Source: Acidimicrobiales bacterium
GTDB lineage: Bacteria; Actinomycetota; Acidimicrobiia; Acidimicrobiales; SHLQ01
Assembly (NCBI GenBank): GCA_020628865.1
Contig: JAHDEJ010000013.1
Coordinates: 62,001 to 126,000 of the forward strand
DNA: 64,000 nt
Direction of reading: 5' to 3'
The position numbers and the translations under genes were made by a program. This document shows, piece after piece, positions 47,293 through 56,545 of the stretch; the stretch's first letter is position 1; every line of letters starts with the position of its first letter. The notes beneath the pieces were generated by a model. The model did not search any database and had not been told where the DNA came from. It saw only the letters and a list, made by a program, of their open reading frames with translations.

Positions 47293-47356
47293 TCGAACAC
47301 GCTACGTACGACTGCCGATGGAACCTCAAGAGACATTGGGTACCAAATCCAGAGAG

Positions 47357-47375
47357 ACGCCGGTGGTACCGGCGT
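47357..47375. promoter_or_regulatory. Palindrome in the EamA / small-ORF intergenic region
   Basis: ACGCCGGT-GGT-ACCGGCGT. Confidence 0.5.
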
Positions 47376-47422
47376 TCGCTTTGCTCAGGACATACCCACC
47401 AACCCCCACCTCGGAGGAAATC

Positions 47423-47524
47423 ATGTCCGTCAAGAAGTTCGCCATCGCCGCCACCATCGTCGCTTCGACCGTCATCACCGGAGCCTCCGGCGCCATTCTC
47501 GCCGTCGGCAACTGGACGATCTAG
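47423..47524 (+). CDS. Small hydrophobic peptide (33 aa)
   Basis: MSVKKFAIAATIVASTVITGASGAILAVGNWTI with TCGGAGGAAATC SD just upstream. Confidence 0.55.
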   Translation: MSVKKFAIAATIVASTVITGASGAILAVGNWTI

Positions 47525-47528
47525 ACCC

Positions 47529-50402
47529 TCAGGGGAGCAGGTGCCGTAGTCGCTCGTCGAAGAGCAACGGCACCTCGAGTGACTCGGCGATGGCCGCCGC
47601 GCGGGAGAGGGCCTGAGCCGCACACAACTCCGCTCCCGAATCGACCGCAAGTTCTGCGATCCGGACGTAGAGCTGGTCGGATTCGATGTTGAGCCGATTC
47701 GCTGTCTCGAAGACCCATGCCGCCGACAGGCGGCCGGGCTCGATGACTTCCAACAACAGTTCGAAGACTGCTCCTGCCGTCTGTTCGGTCTGGAAGCGCT
47801 CAAAGGACATCTCGTCGTCGAAGAGGTCGGCGGGTAGCAGCGGCCCCGAATAGAGACTGAGTGCCTCCACACACAAGCTGAGCTTCTTGTTCACGCTGAC
47901 CTCGCCGATGGCGCGTTGAGCTGCCTTGCGAAAGGCGCGAAGGTCGCTCTCGACGGAACTGGCCAATCCGATGGTCTCGGGCGATCGCTCGATCATCGGA
48001 CGGTCGGAGACCTTCCGCAGGCGTGTGAGCACGTTCTTGAGACGTCGCCTCCCGACCTCAGACGATGCATCGGGCCACAACTGGTCGATCACGTAGTCGA
48101 TCGAGCGGGGCTCATCAGCGACCGCCAAGAGCTTCAGCAGGTGCGAAACGTTGCCAGCCGGAATCTCGAGTTCGCGGTCATCCTGGTCCACGTTGAAGCC
48201 GCCGAGCAGCGTGATCACGGTCTTGTCGTCTGCCTGGTTCTCCGTCGCTCGGGCCGACTCGTCGAGCGGGCGCAGGATGAACGCCGCAAAGTCTTCGAGC
48301 CCGAGGCGCACGGCGCTTGATTCGATCTGCTGTCGGACCCGTTCCTCGTCGTCGAGGAATCTGCCGGCCCGCATTGCCGAGACGAGCCGCTCGGCCTGAA
48401 TCCTCCAGGCCCGGTCGGGAGGAAAGTACGGGTCGTCCAACAGCTTGGTGGCTGCGAGCTCGGCGGCAGCCGGATCGCCAACTCGTGCTTCGACCACAAC
48501 CCGTGCGGTGTTCCACTCGAGCCGAGAGGTGATGTCGTCGTCGTTGTCGCAGCGACTCAACGCTGATCGAGCTTGCTCCTCGGCTCCAAGCGAGGCGAAC
48601 GCCATCGCGCACTCGGCGTGGAAAATGGTGCCTGTTGGCGCTTGGAGAAGTTCGCCGAGATGATTGCTTGCTTCGAGAAATCCATCCTCTGCCTCAGTGA
48701 GGTCGCCGTGAAGAGCGCCTTGGTGAACCCGAGACCAATGCATGAACGCCGTGAGCCATGGCACGCCGACGGCGAGCACGAGACCGGACGCATGCGTTGC
48801 GAGTCGATCAGCCTCTCGGATCCTGCCGGCGAGCGACAGAAACCGCATCTGGGTCTGGGCCGTCGCTGCCATCCCGAGCGGACTGTCCAACATCCCCTCC
48901 ACCTGTGCAGCGAGGTTGGCTGCCTCGGAGACCCGCCCGAGGTGCATCATCGGGCCCGAACACATACGACGAATGGCAGATGCGCTCTGTGCCTGGTCTC
49001 CGACCATGTCCCACTCGGCGGCGACCTCGCGGAAGACCTCGAGCGAACGATGGAGATCCGGCGGGTTGCCATCGATACAGAGGAGAAAGGCCTCCGCCTC
49101 GCGGAGGCGAATCAGCGTGGGGCGATCCGCATCTGCCGGAGCAGTCCGCCGCAGCATCGCGAGTCGCTCGTCGAAGGGGCCCTCGGTTTCGGACGTCTGG
49201 AGTTCGAGGGCAAAGAGCTCGACCTCGGCGGCGTGGGCGACCTTCGCGTCGCCGAGACGGCGGGCACCGTCGAGCGCCGTGGTCAGCGCTTCCACCTGGT
49301 CGCTGAGTTGGGCCAGGTTGCGATGAACCCGTGCCCGACGAAACCCCAACGCAGGTCGAAGCGGCGAGTTTCGCTCGATCGCCCGGATCATTCCGATGAG
49401 TTCGGTTTGGTTCGACTTGTCGAGGTGGTGCTCGGGCAGCGAGCAAAGCAGGTCTGCAGCGTCGTCGAAGGCCCCGCCGGATAGCAGCGCTCGGGTGGTG
49501 GAGTGCAGACCCAGCGTTCCAACGAGGACCGGGATCAGCGAGCGGGCGATGGCCGGGTCTGGCGGGGCGAGCTGTGTGAGCCGATTGGCGAGCAGTTCGG
49601 GGATGACAAGCTCGCCCAGGTTGTTTTCGAGGACAGGGAATCCGCCCATGACTGCGCGGGAGACGAGGTCGGGAACGAGTGATGATGCGGCAGGTTCGGA
49701 GAAGCGGCCGAGGTGGGCGAGCTGGCCCATGGCGTCCGCCATGGACTCGTCGAGTCCGTCGAGACAGCGATCGATGAGCGGGTCGAGGTGCGCTCCTCGG
49801 GAGGCAAGGGATCGAACCGAATCCATCGAGCTGCCTCGGCCGGCCATCGCCTGTACGACGCGTTCGATGTGCTCAGGCCATCCGTCGGTGACGGAATGCA
49901 GGACGTACGCCACCTGGTCTGAAGCTGCCTCACCGACATGGGCGCTGAGCAGGCGGTGTGTTTCCTGCAGGTCGAACCGGAGATCGACGTGGCTGAGGCG
50001 AGTCGGCCGTTGGGCCCTCAGCTCGGGTGTGGTCGAGAGCGAGCGACCCAGGCAGACGACCAAGCCGTCGGGTGCCTTCGCTGCGACGGAGGCTGCAACA
50101 TGCAGCGCCGCCGGAGCCGCGTCGTCGATGACGAGCAGGTCTGGTGGTGAGGAAGTGGCGTCGTCGAGCCCGGGCGCGGTCTCCGGGTCCGCCCCGGAGA
50201 GCAGCACCGATCGTTCCCACGCGCTGTCGCCGGCCAATTGTTGTGCCAGCAGGGTCTTCCCGAAGCCCGTTGGTGCATGGACGAGCACGAGCCCGCGGGT
50301 TGCCCGAAGCCGTTCGAGCAGTCGGGTACGTGCGATCTGTCCGTCGGCCCACCGAGTGTTCGAAGGATCGGCTTCAGAAGCAATGACGTTCGCGCGATCC
50401 AT
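47529..50402 (-). CDS. STAND (MalT-like) ATPase fused to C-terminal SARP-type winged helix + BTAD transcriptional regulator
   Basis: Walker A LVLVHAPTGFGKTLLAQQL, Walker B LLVIDDA; TPR-like middle; C-terminal ITLLGGFNVDQDDRELEIPAGNVSHLLKLLAV...DYVIDQLWPDASSEVGRRRLKNVLTRLRKV plus BTAD. Confidence 0.82.
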   Translation of the reverse strand: MDRANVIASEADPSNTRWADGQIARTRLLERLRATRGLVLVHAPTGFGKTLLAQQLAGDSAWERSVLLSGADPETAPGLDDATSSPPDLLVIDDAAPAALHVAASVAAKAPDGLVVCLGRSLSTTPELRAQRPTRLSHVDLRFDLQETHRLLSAHVGEAASDQVAYVLHSVTDGWPEHIERVVQAMAGRGSSMDSVRSLASRGAHLDPLIDRCLDGLDESMADAMGQLAHLGRFSEPAASSLVPDLVSRAVMGGFPVLENNLGELVIPELLANRLTQLAPPDPAIARSLIPVLVGTLGLHSTTRALLSGGAFDDAADLLCSLPEHHLDKSNQTELIGMIRAIERNSPLRPALGFRRARVHRNLAQLSDQVEALTTALDGARRLGDAKVAHAAEVELFALELQTSETEGPFDERLAMLRRTAPADADRPTLIRLREAEAFLLCIDGNPPDLHRSLEVFREVAAEWDMVGDQAQSASAIRRMCSGPMMHLGRVSEAANLAAQVEGMLDSPLGMAATAQTQMRFLSLAGRIREADRLATHASGLVLAVGVPWLTAFMHWSRVHQGALHGDLTEAEDGFLEASNHLGELLQAPTGTIFHAECAMAFASLGAEEQARSALSRCDNDDDITSRLEWNTARVVVEARVGDPAAAELAATKLLDDPYFPPDRAWRIQAERLVSAMRAGRFLDDEERVRQQIESSAVRLGLEDFAAFILRPLDESARATENQADDKTVITLLGGFNVDQDDRELEIPAGNVSHLLKLLAVADEPRSIDYVIDQLWPDASSEVGRRRLKNVLTRLRKVSDRPMIERSPETIGLASSVESDLRAFRKAAQRAIGEVSVNKKLSLCVEALSLYSGPLLPADLFDDEMSFERFQTEQTAGAVFELLLEVIEPGRLSAAWVFETANRLNIESDQLYVRIAELAVDSGAELCAAQALSRAAAIAESLEVPLLFDERLRHLLP

Positions 50403-50440
50403 GCCCCTGACCCTATTTGCGGGGGCGGAATCCAGCTAGT

Positions 50441-51082
50441 TCACGCTGGGTGGTTCACGTCGTGGAGGAAGACGGCTCGCAGCGTTGCCTGGTCGCACTT
50501 GCGGGTGAGGCTCCAGAGCTCTCGGGGATGGCCTTCGGTGCTGCGGGGCGTGTCCTCGACCGGTTCGAGGCGTGCGAGCTCATTGCTGACCCAGTCCGCT
50601 TCTGGCCCGGCCGGCAGGAGGCGGTGGAGTCGTTCGCCCATTCGGAGTTCGGCGCGGCTCGGGGCGTAGTGCGGGCCGACGCGGCTGAGCGCGGCCGCAA
50701 GATTGCGGGTCCATTGCCGTTCGACGAGCTCGGGCGCGACCGCGGTGTTTCGCCGTCCGGTGGGGCCGAGGGCGAGGCAGGCGCGGGCGAACACCGTGTG
50801 GAGCGAACGCCAGCGGAATCCTTCGAGGAGCCAGTCGTTGTCGAGCCAGTCGAGGACGCTGTCCTCAAGTGCGGTGGTGTAGGGGTTCGCCCGCAGCTGG
50901 GTTGCGATTCGGTCCGTGCCGAGCCGCCAGCCGGTCAGTCCGTTGTCATCCAGCAGGTCGAGCGGGGACGTGGCCATGCCGATGCGCCAGGCAATGGAGG
51001 GACGGAGCGACAGGATGAGTGTCCGCGCCTGCGCCAGCGGGGTGTCCACATCGAGGGTGGTGAGCGTTGTGGTTCCGTGCAT
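50441..51082 (-). CDS. Hypothetical protein, probable first gene of an operon with the STAND/SARP regulator
   Basis: MHGTTTLTTLDVDTPLAQARTLILSLRPSIAWRIG...; stop 38 bp before the regulator start, same strand. Confidence 0.55.
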   Translation of the reverse strand: MHGTTTLTTLDVDTPLAQARTLILSLRPSIAWRIGMATSPLDLLDDNGLTGWRLGTDRIATQLRANPYTTALEDSVLDWLDNDWLLEGFRWRSLHTVFARACLALGPTGRRNTAVAPELVERQWTRNLAAALSRVGPHYAPSRAELRMGERLHRLLPAGPEADWVSNELARLEPVEDTPRSTEGHPRELWSLTRKCDQATLRAVFLHDVNHPA

Positions 51083-51148
51083 GTGAACACTGTGCACAGG
51101 GCCGGTACCCCTCGGGCACGCTCGAAGGGAACCGCGGGCAGCGGGAGA

Positions 51149-51181
51149 GTGGTATTTGCAGTGGTACCCGTGTGGTACCCG
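51149..51181. promoter_or_regulatory. Three phased direct repeats GTGGTA(C/T)(C/T)(C/T)G
   Basis: GTGGTATTTG at 51149, GTGGTACCCG at 51161 and 51172 (12/11-bp spacing), 67-99 bp upstream of the 51082 start. Confidence 0.6.
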
Positions 51182-51346
51182 GCATCCATAGTTTGCGGTC
51201 TGCCAGCGGGATGCCTGAGGGTATGCCTGTGAGACACAACCCACCGTTGACCCGTCACTTCTCTCGGTGTCCCGCTGGCTCCACACACCTAGCCTTGTCC
51301 CATGCACCGGCTTCTTGAGGACTCGTCGCTCCTGCGTCGGTGACCC

Positions 51347-52588
51347 ATGGACCGTTTGCGCCCAGTCATCGCCCGGTTCGCCCGGAGTTTCGGGCCGGAC
51401 CCAGCCGCGGTCGGTCAAACGCTCGTTGCACTCGCCCTCTCGATCGTTGCGACGCTGCTCGCCGGCCTGACGCTGGCCTCGGCCGAGGGGCGGCTCAGCG
51501 AACTGCCCGGTCTGTTGTTGTTGGTACCAGCAGCGATCGCACAGCGGGGCAACGTCTTCGGCGCCATGGGAAGCCGGCTTGGTACCGCGATCCACACCGG
51601 TACCTTTCGGATCTCCACCCGGCCGGACACGCTGTTCGGCCAGAACGTGCTCGCCGCGATCGGGTTGAGCTGGGTGGCGGCCACTTGGCTCGCCATCATG
51701 GCGAAGCTCCTTGCGGTCAGTTTCGGCGTGAGCAATTCCATGAGCGTGCTGGACTTTCTCGCCGTTTCCGTGGTCGGCGGCATGTTGGCCTCACTCGTGG
51801 TTTTGGCCATCACCGTTGCGCTCGCTGCGGGGTCGACCCGCTACGGGTGGGACCTCGACAATGTGACGGCACCGTTGGTGACGGCGGTCGGCGACCTCGT
51901 CACGTTGCCGGCGTTGATGCTCGGATCGTTGATCGTGACCGAGAACTGGGCCAGTGAGGTGCTCGGTGCCATCGCGTTGAGCGTTGCGGTCGCCTTGCTG
52001 GCTGCCTGGTTCCGGTTGAAGCAGCTCAAGCTCACCATCCTCCGCCGGATCATCGCCGAGTCGCTGCCCGTTCTGGCGATTGCCAGCACGGTTTCGCTCT
52101 TTGCCGGGGCGACCATCGAGAATCGGCTTGGGTCGTTTCTCGACCAACCGGCGTTGCTGGTGTTGGTCCCGACCTACTTCGGCATGGCCGGCGCGCTGGG
52201 CGGCATTCTCTCCAGCCGGCTGAGCACCAAACTGCACCTCGGTCTCGTCCCGCCGTCGGCGCTTCCGAGTCGGTCGGCGTGGACCGACATTCGTTCGGTG
52301 GCGTTGCTGGCGATCCCGATCTTCACCGCCGTCGGGTTGGGCGCGAACGCCGGTGCGTCCCTGCTCGGGATCGACGGGCCCGGTCTGTTGTCGATGGTCG
52401 GCGTGGCGGTGTTGGCAGGTGTCGGCGCAATCGCGGTCGTGGTCCTGGTCGCGTACTACGGCACGCTCGGCGCCGTTCGCTTCGGCCTGGACCCGGACAC
52501 CGCCGGCATCCCGCTCACGAACTCCGTGCTCGACCTGGTCGGTGCGTTCACCCTCGTCGCCGCGATCGTGGCGTTGGGGGTCGCATGA
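51347..52588 (+). CDS. SLC41/MgtE-like divalent cation transporter, membrane part only, internally duplicated
   Basis: Two similar halves: LLLLVPAAIAQRGNVFGAMGSRLGTAIHTG and LLVLVPTYFGMAGALGGILSSRLSTKLHLG; TM-rich; no N-domain/CBS seen. Confidence 0.78.
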   Translation: MDRLRPVIARFARSFGPDPAAVGQTLVALALSIVATLLAGLTLASAEGRLSELPGLLLLVPAAIAQRGNVFGAMGSRLGTAIHTGTFRISTRPDTLFGQNVLAAIGLSWVAATWLAIMAKLLAVSFGVSNSMSVLDFLAVSVVGGMLASLVVLAITVALAAGSTRYGWDLDNVTAPLVTAVGDLVTLPALMLGSLIVTENWASEVLGAIALSVAVALLAAWFRLKQLKLTILRRIIAESLPVLAIASTVSLFAGATIENRLGSFLDQPALLVLVPTYFGMAGALGGILSSRLSTKLHLGLVPPSALPSRSAWTDIRSVALLAIPIFTAVGLGANAGASLLGIDGPGLLSMVGVAVLAGVGAIAVVVLVAYYGTLGAVRFGLDPDTAGIPLTNSVLDLVGAFTLVAAIVALGVA

Positions 52589-52639
52589 GCACCCCTTCCC
52601 CGAATCTCCCTGATTCCCTACCATTGCGAGAACAAGCCG

Positions 52640-53863
52640 ATGGATGACAAACCCCGAAATCTCCGGACACTGCTCGCCGACGCCAAGGACACGTCCGAGC
52701 TGATGGTCGACCTGGCGTACGCGGCGGTGTACTTCGGCGACCCGGAGATGGTCGAAGAGGTGCGAGACCTCGAAGCATCGATGACCGAGCTTGTGGCCGC
52801 CATGCGGTCGCTTGCCGTACTCGGCGTGCGCCATCCGCGTGAAGCGCAGGCGATGGGGTCGGTACTGCAGGTGATCTCGGCGATCGAACGCATCGGCAAC
52901 GACGCGGTCAACATCGCTCGAATCGTCTCGCATCGGTTGGGTATACCGAACCACCTGGTCGTCGAGCTCAGCGACGCTGAAGAGGTGTCGCACCGGGTGG
53001 TGGTCGGTACGGAGTCCGGGATGGCCCACCGGACGCTGAACGATCTCGAGCTGCCGGTGCACACCGGCATGCGAATCATGGCGATCCGCCGATCCGATGG
53101 ATGGTCCACCGATGTCGACGGCGACACGATCCTGGTGCCGGGAGACGTGCTGTTCCTCGAAGGTCCGCCCGCCGGGATCTCGGCGCTTCGAGAGCTCGCC
53201 GGTGCGGCGGAGTGGGAGTCGCCCTCCGATGAAGACGATGGGCCGATGGTGGACGAACTCGACCGGGCCATCGACCTGCTGATCGAGATGAAGAACGTGT
53301 CGGAGACGGCGGTCGGCCTCGCGTATTCGGCCTTGGTGTTGCGCGATCGGGGATTGGCGGCCGAGGTCCGCCACCTCGAGGGTCGCCTCGACGAGATGCA
53401 CGATCGGCTGGAGACCTGGGTGTTGCGGGCTGCGGCAGCGAACACGGATCCGTCACCGCTGCGGGGGCTGCTGCACCTGGCGGCCGCGTCGGAGGACATC
53501 GGCGACCAGGCATCGCAGATGGTGATGCTCGTGGAGACGGGGGAGGACATCCACCCCGTGCTCGGTGTGGCGCTCGCCGACGCCGATGAAGTCGTTCTCT
53601 CGGTCGAGGTGGCCGACGGGTGCGAGGCGAGCGGAGCGACCCTCGCCGACCTCCAGCTCGACGTGGCCCCCGGCTACAACGTTCTGGCGATCAAGCGTGG
53701 CGAGGTGTATCGCCACCGTCCCCGGGGCTCCGACGCGCTCGGGAGCGGCGACGTGGTCATTGCCAGCGGTCCCGACGAAGGCCGGGAGCGCTTTGCTCAG
53801 ATCTTCGGTTGGCGCTTGCTGGCCGACGAGGAGACGGGCGAGAACGAGTTCGCCGCCCTCTGA
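52640..53863 (+). CDS. Tandem PhoU / TrkA-C (RCK_C) protein
   Basis: PhoU-like helices then RCK_C-like domain, repeated twice (NDLELPVHTGMRIMAIRRSDGWSTDVDGDTILVPGDVLFLEGP and ADLQLDVAPGYNVLAIKRGEVYRHRPRGSDALGSGDVVIASGP). Confidence 0.82.
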   Translation: MDDKPRNLRTLLADAKDTSELMVDLAYAAVYFGDPEMVEEVRDLEASMTELVAAMRSLAVLGVRHPREAQAMGSVLQVISAIERIGNDAVNIARIVSHRLGIPNHLVVELSDAEEVSHRVVVGTESGMAHRTLNDLELPVHTGMRIMAIRRSDGWSTDVDGDTILVPGDVLFLEGPPAGISALRELAGAAEWESPSDEDDGPMVDELDRAIDLLIEMKNVSETAVGLAYSALVLRDRGLAAEVRHLEGRLDEMHDRLETWVLRAAAANTDPSPLRGLLHLAAASEDIGDQASQMVMLVETGEDIHPVLGVALADADEVVLSVEVADGCEASGATLADLQLDVAPGYNVLAIKRGEVYRHRPRGSDALGSGDVVIASGPDEGRERFAQIFGWRLLADEETGENEFAAL

Positions 53864-54393
53864 CCCGGGGTTTCCGCCGCTGGAGCGTCCGCTCGTCGTG
53901 CCCGGGAGGACGGCCGGTGTGGTTCTCGTAACTCGATGACGGCTTCCGCCGAGCGATAGATGGCGGCGTCTGTCGTGTTTCGCCGATGGATCCGGTGTAC
54001 GGCGATGGCCGCGGTGATGACGATGCAGGCGGCTGCGCCGGCGACGAGTCCCAAGATGGCGAGTGGCCGGTTCAGCGTGAGGAGCCCCGTGAGGCCCACG
54101 GCCACACCGAGTGGGAGCCCGACGAATGCTCCCGGGAGCCACACCGGGCGTGGATCTCGCTCTTCGGCTGCCTGTTCCTCGCGGAGGTCGATGGTGATCT
54201 CTGCGGCCGCCAGCAGCAGTTTTCGGGTCTTTTGAAGGGACTCGAACTCGGCGACGGAGCCCCCGGCGTCGGGGTGTGCGTCCTTGCTCAACGTGCGAAA
54301 AGCCGCGTTGATCTGATCGACGGAGGCGTTCGGCCGCAGGCCGAAGCGACGGTACTGATCACGCAGGGAGGCGTTTCTCACTTGTCTGTCCAC
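53797..54393 (-). CDS. J-domain membrane protein
   Basis: DQYRRFGLRPNASVDQINAAFRTLSKDAHPDAGGSVAEFESLQKTRKLL with HPD motif; two TM helices. Confidence 0.75.
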   Translation of the reverse strand: MDRQVRNASLRDQYRRFGLRPNASVDQINAAFRTLSKDAHPDAGGSVAEFESLQKTRKLLLAAAEITIDLREEQAAEERDPRPVWLPGAFVGLPLGVAVGLTGLLTLNRPLAILGLVAGAAACIVITAAIAVHRIHRRNTTDAAIYRSAEAVIELREPHRPSSRARRADAPAAETPGQRAANSFSPVSSSASKRQPKI

Positions 54394-54443
54394 GTAGGGT
54401 GAGTCGACACGGACGGTCAGAATACCCGGATATCGTCCCGGAA

Positions 54444-55313
54444 ATGAAGTCGGATCTTCGAATGCTGACCGTGCACGCCCATCCCGATGACGAAGCGTCG
54501 AAGGGAGCGGGAACCGTCGCCCGCTATCGCGAAGAGGGAATTCGGTCGGTGTTGGTGTGCTGCACGGGTGGGGAGGCCGGCGACATTCTGAACCCGGTCA
54601 TGGACCGACCCGAGGTGCGCGACAACATCGCTGACGTCCGCCGGGAAGAGCTGCAGCGATCGGCCGACATCATCGGCTACGCCGACGTGATCATGCTCGG
54701 CTACCGGGATTCGGGGATGCCCGACATGCCGGAGAACAAGCATCCGGATGCGTTTGCGAACGCACCGCTCGACGAGGCCGTCGAGCGGCTGGTGCGGATC
54801 ATCCGGGCCGAAAAGCCCCACGTGATCGTCACCTACTCGGATCATCAGAAGGGCTATCTGCACCCCGATCACCTGCGGGTGAACGACATCACGGTCCCGG
54901 CCTTCGAGGCCGCCGGCGATCCCGACGCCTTCCCTGAAGCCGGGGAGCCGTGGACTCCGTCGAAGCTCTATTACACGGCCTGGTCGCTCGAGCGCCTCCA
55001 GCTGACACACGAGAAGTGCCTCGAAGTCAACGGCGAGAGCCCCTTCAGCGAGGAGTTCCTCGACCGCGAATCCGAGGATCACCTGATCACGTCGAAGATC
55101 GACGTGCAGCAGTGGTGGGACAACCGCTGCGACGCACTGCTGGCGCACGCCACACAGGTCGACCCGAACGAGGGCTTCTGGTTCCCGCTGCCACGCGACA
55201 TCGCTGCGGCCGTCTACCCGTGGGACGACTACGAGCTGGCCAAGTCGTTGGTGCCGACGGAACTCCCGGAGGACGATCTCTTCGCCGGTCTGCGTTCGGA
55301 GGTCACGGCATGA
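54444..55313 (+). CDS. mca: Mycothiol S-conjugate amidase Mca-like (PIG-L family)
   Basis: MLTVHAHPDDEASKGAGTVARYREEGIRSVLVCCTGGEAGDILNP...IIGYADVIMLGYRDSGMPDMPENKHPDAFANA...HPDHLRVND. Confidence 0.87.
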   Translation: MKSDLRMLTVHAHPDDEASKGAGTVARYREEGIRSVLVCCTGGEAGDILNPVMDRPEVRDNIADVRREELQRSADIIGYADVIMLGYRDSGMPDMPENKHPDAFANAPLDEAVERLVRIIRAEKPHVIVTYSDHQKGYLHPDHLRVNDITVPAFEAAGDPDAFPEAGEPWTPSKLYYTAWSLERLQLTHEKCLEVNGESPFSEEFLDRESEDHLITSKIDVQQWWDNRCDALLAHATQVDPNEGFWFPLPRDIAAAVYPWDDYELAKSLVPTELPEDDLFAGLRSEVTA

Positions 55314-55690
55314 GTCGGTACGACGATGCATGGGTCGCCGCGTTGAGCGCCGGGGCCTCGGCGGCCGACGCTGACGGAAGCGCCGCGCTGCTCCTGCTCT
55401 ATGTGGTGACCGACACGGAGGAGGGCAAGGTCGCCTTCAACCTGACGTTCGAGGACGGCCGATGCACGGCGTCCGAGCCTGGCAAGCTGCCTCGTGGCAC
55501 CAAGGCCGATGTGACCGTGACCGCCAAGGAGTCGGTCCTGCTGTCGTTGTGGGCCGGCGAACGAACCCGCGATGCCGCATTCATGGCCGGGGACCTGAAG
55601 ATCGAGGGCGCCTACGAGCGCTGGCTCGATGAACTCGTCCCTCGGTTCTCGACGGACCCCTGGCAGAGCGCCTGGGCAGCCGCAGTCTGA
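55310..55690 (+). CDS. SCP2 sterol-binding domain protein
   Basis: VAFNLTFEDGRCTASEPGKLPRGTKADVTVTAKESVLLSLWAGERTRDAAFMAGDLKIEG. Confidence 0.8.
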   Translation: MSRYDDAWVAALSAGASAADADGSAALLLLYVVTDTEEGKVAFNLTFEDGRCTASEPGKLPRGTKADVTVTAKESVLLSLWAGERTRDAAFMAGDLKIEGAYERWLDELVPRFSTDPWQSAWAAAV

Positions 55691-55697
55691 CAAACCC

Positions 55698-56225
55698 TCA
55701 CCCCGTCGGCGGTGGCGGCTCGATCGCCACATCGGGGCCACCGCATGCGCCCCAGAGGCCGCGGTTCGCCGTGCGAGCGTCGAGCAGGGCAGCTTCGAGT
55801 TCGCCCACCCGGGCAACGTTGGGTTCGAACACGAGCAGGTCGGCGAAGCCTTCGCGGAGCAGTGCCGCGTTGATGAAAAGGTCGTCGCTCGACCGGTAGA
55901 CGTACGCAAGCAGCCGGCCGAAGCGATCGCGAGCCTCGGTATCGCGCTCGAGGCGGAGCGTGGTGCCCACCGGCAGCCATTCGGACAGCCGGAGTGCCGC
56001 CTCCGGCCCGAAACACTGCACGGGTCGAGTGGGATCGACCGACTCGGGGGTGTCGACGCCCAGGAGGCGAATCCGCTCGGTGTTGCCGGCGACGTCGACC
56101 GCAATGGTGTCGCCGTCGATCACCTCGACGAGTGTCGGCGGGCCGGATGGGGGAGCGCCGCAGGAAACGGCGAGCAGAACGAGCGGGAACAGCATGCTGG
56201 CGGCGAGCCAACGGAAGATGGCCAT
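55698..56225 (-). CDS. Thermonuclease (SNase-like) lipoprotein
   Basis: MAIFRWLAASMLFPLVLLAVSCGAPPSG lipobox; VEVIDGDTIAVDVAGNTERIRLLGVDTPES...RDRFGRLLAYVYR. Confidence 0.87.
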   Translation of the reverse strand: MAIFRWLAASMLFPLVLLAVSCGAPPSGPPTLVEVIDGDTIAVDVAGNTERIRLLGVDTPESVDPTRPVQCFGPEAALRLSEWLPVGTTLRLERDTEARDRFGRLLAYVYRSSDDLFINAALLREGFADLLVFEPNVARVGELEAALLDARTANRGLWGACGGPDVAIEPPPPTG

Positions 56226-56295
56226 GGGGCACTCGCAGTGAACGGGAACGCGGGCCGGCGGCCAAGTCGCCCGAGGGGCGTTGGGTGAGCGTAGC

Positions 56296-56505
56296 TCAGG
56301 CGGCTTCGGCGAGCATCGGCTCGTCGGTGACGAGCTCGGTGCGGGTGCGCAGGGCGGCCCGTGCCTGGGCGATGCCACGGCGACCGATCTTCTTGGTCTC
56401 TTCGTCGATCTTCCAGCTGTGGGCGGGACGGTCGACGACGAGGACCAGCTGACCTTGCTGCAGAGTGGCCTCGATTGTGCGGGGGTTGGTGGTTTTCGTA
56501 GCCAT
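56296..56505 (-). CDS. Small conserved hypothetical protein (69 aa)
   Basis: MATKTTNPRTIEATLQQGQLVLVVDRPAHSWKIDEETKKIGRRGIAQARAALRTRTELVTDEPMLAEAA, divergent from yqeY-like gene. Confidence 0.55.
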   Translation of the reverse strand: MATKTTNPRTIEATLQQGQLVLVVDRPAHSWKIDEETKKIGRRGIAQARAALRTRTELVTDEPMLAEAA

Positions 56506-56545
56506 GTTCCTCAGTATGAACAAGGGGTGTGACACGATGATTCCC

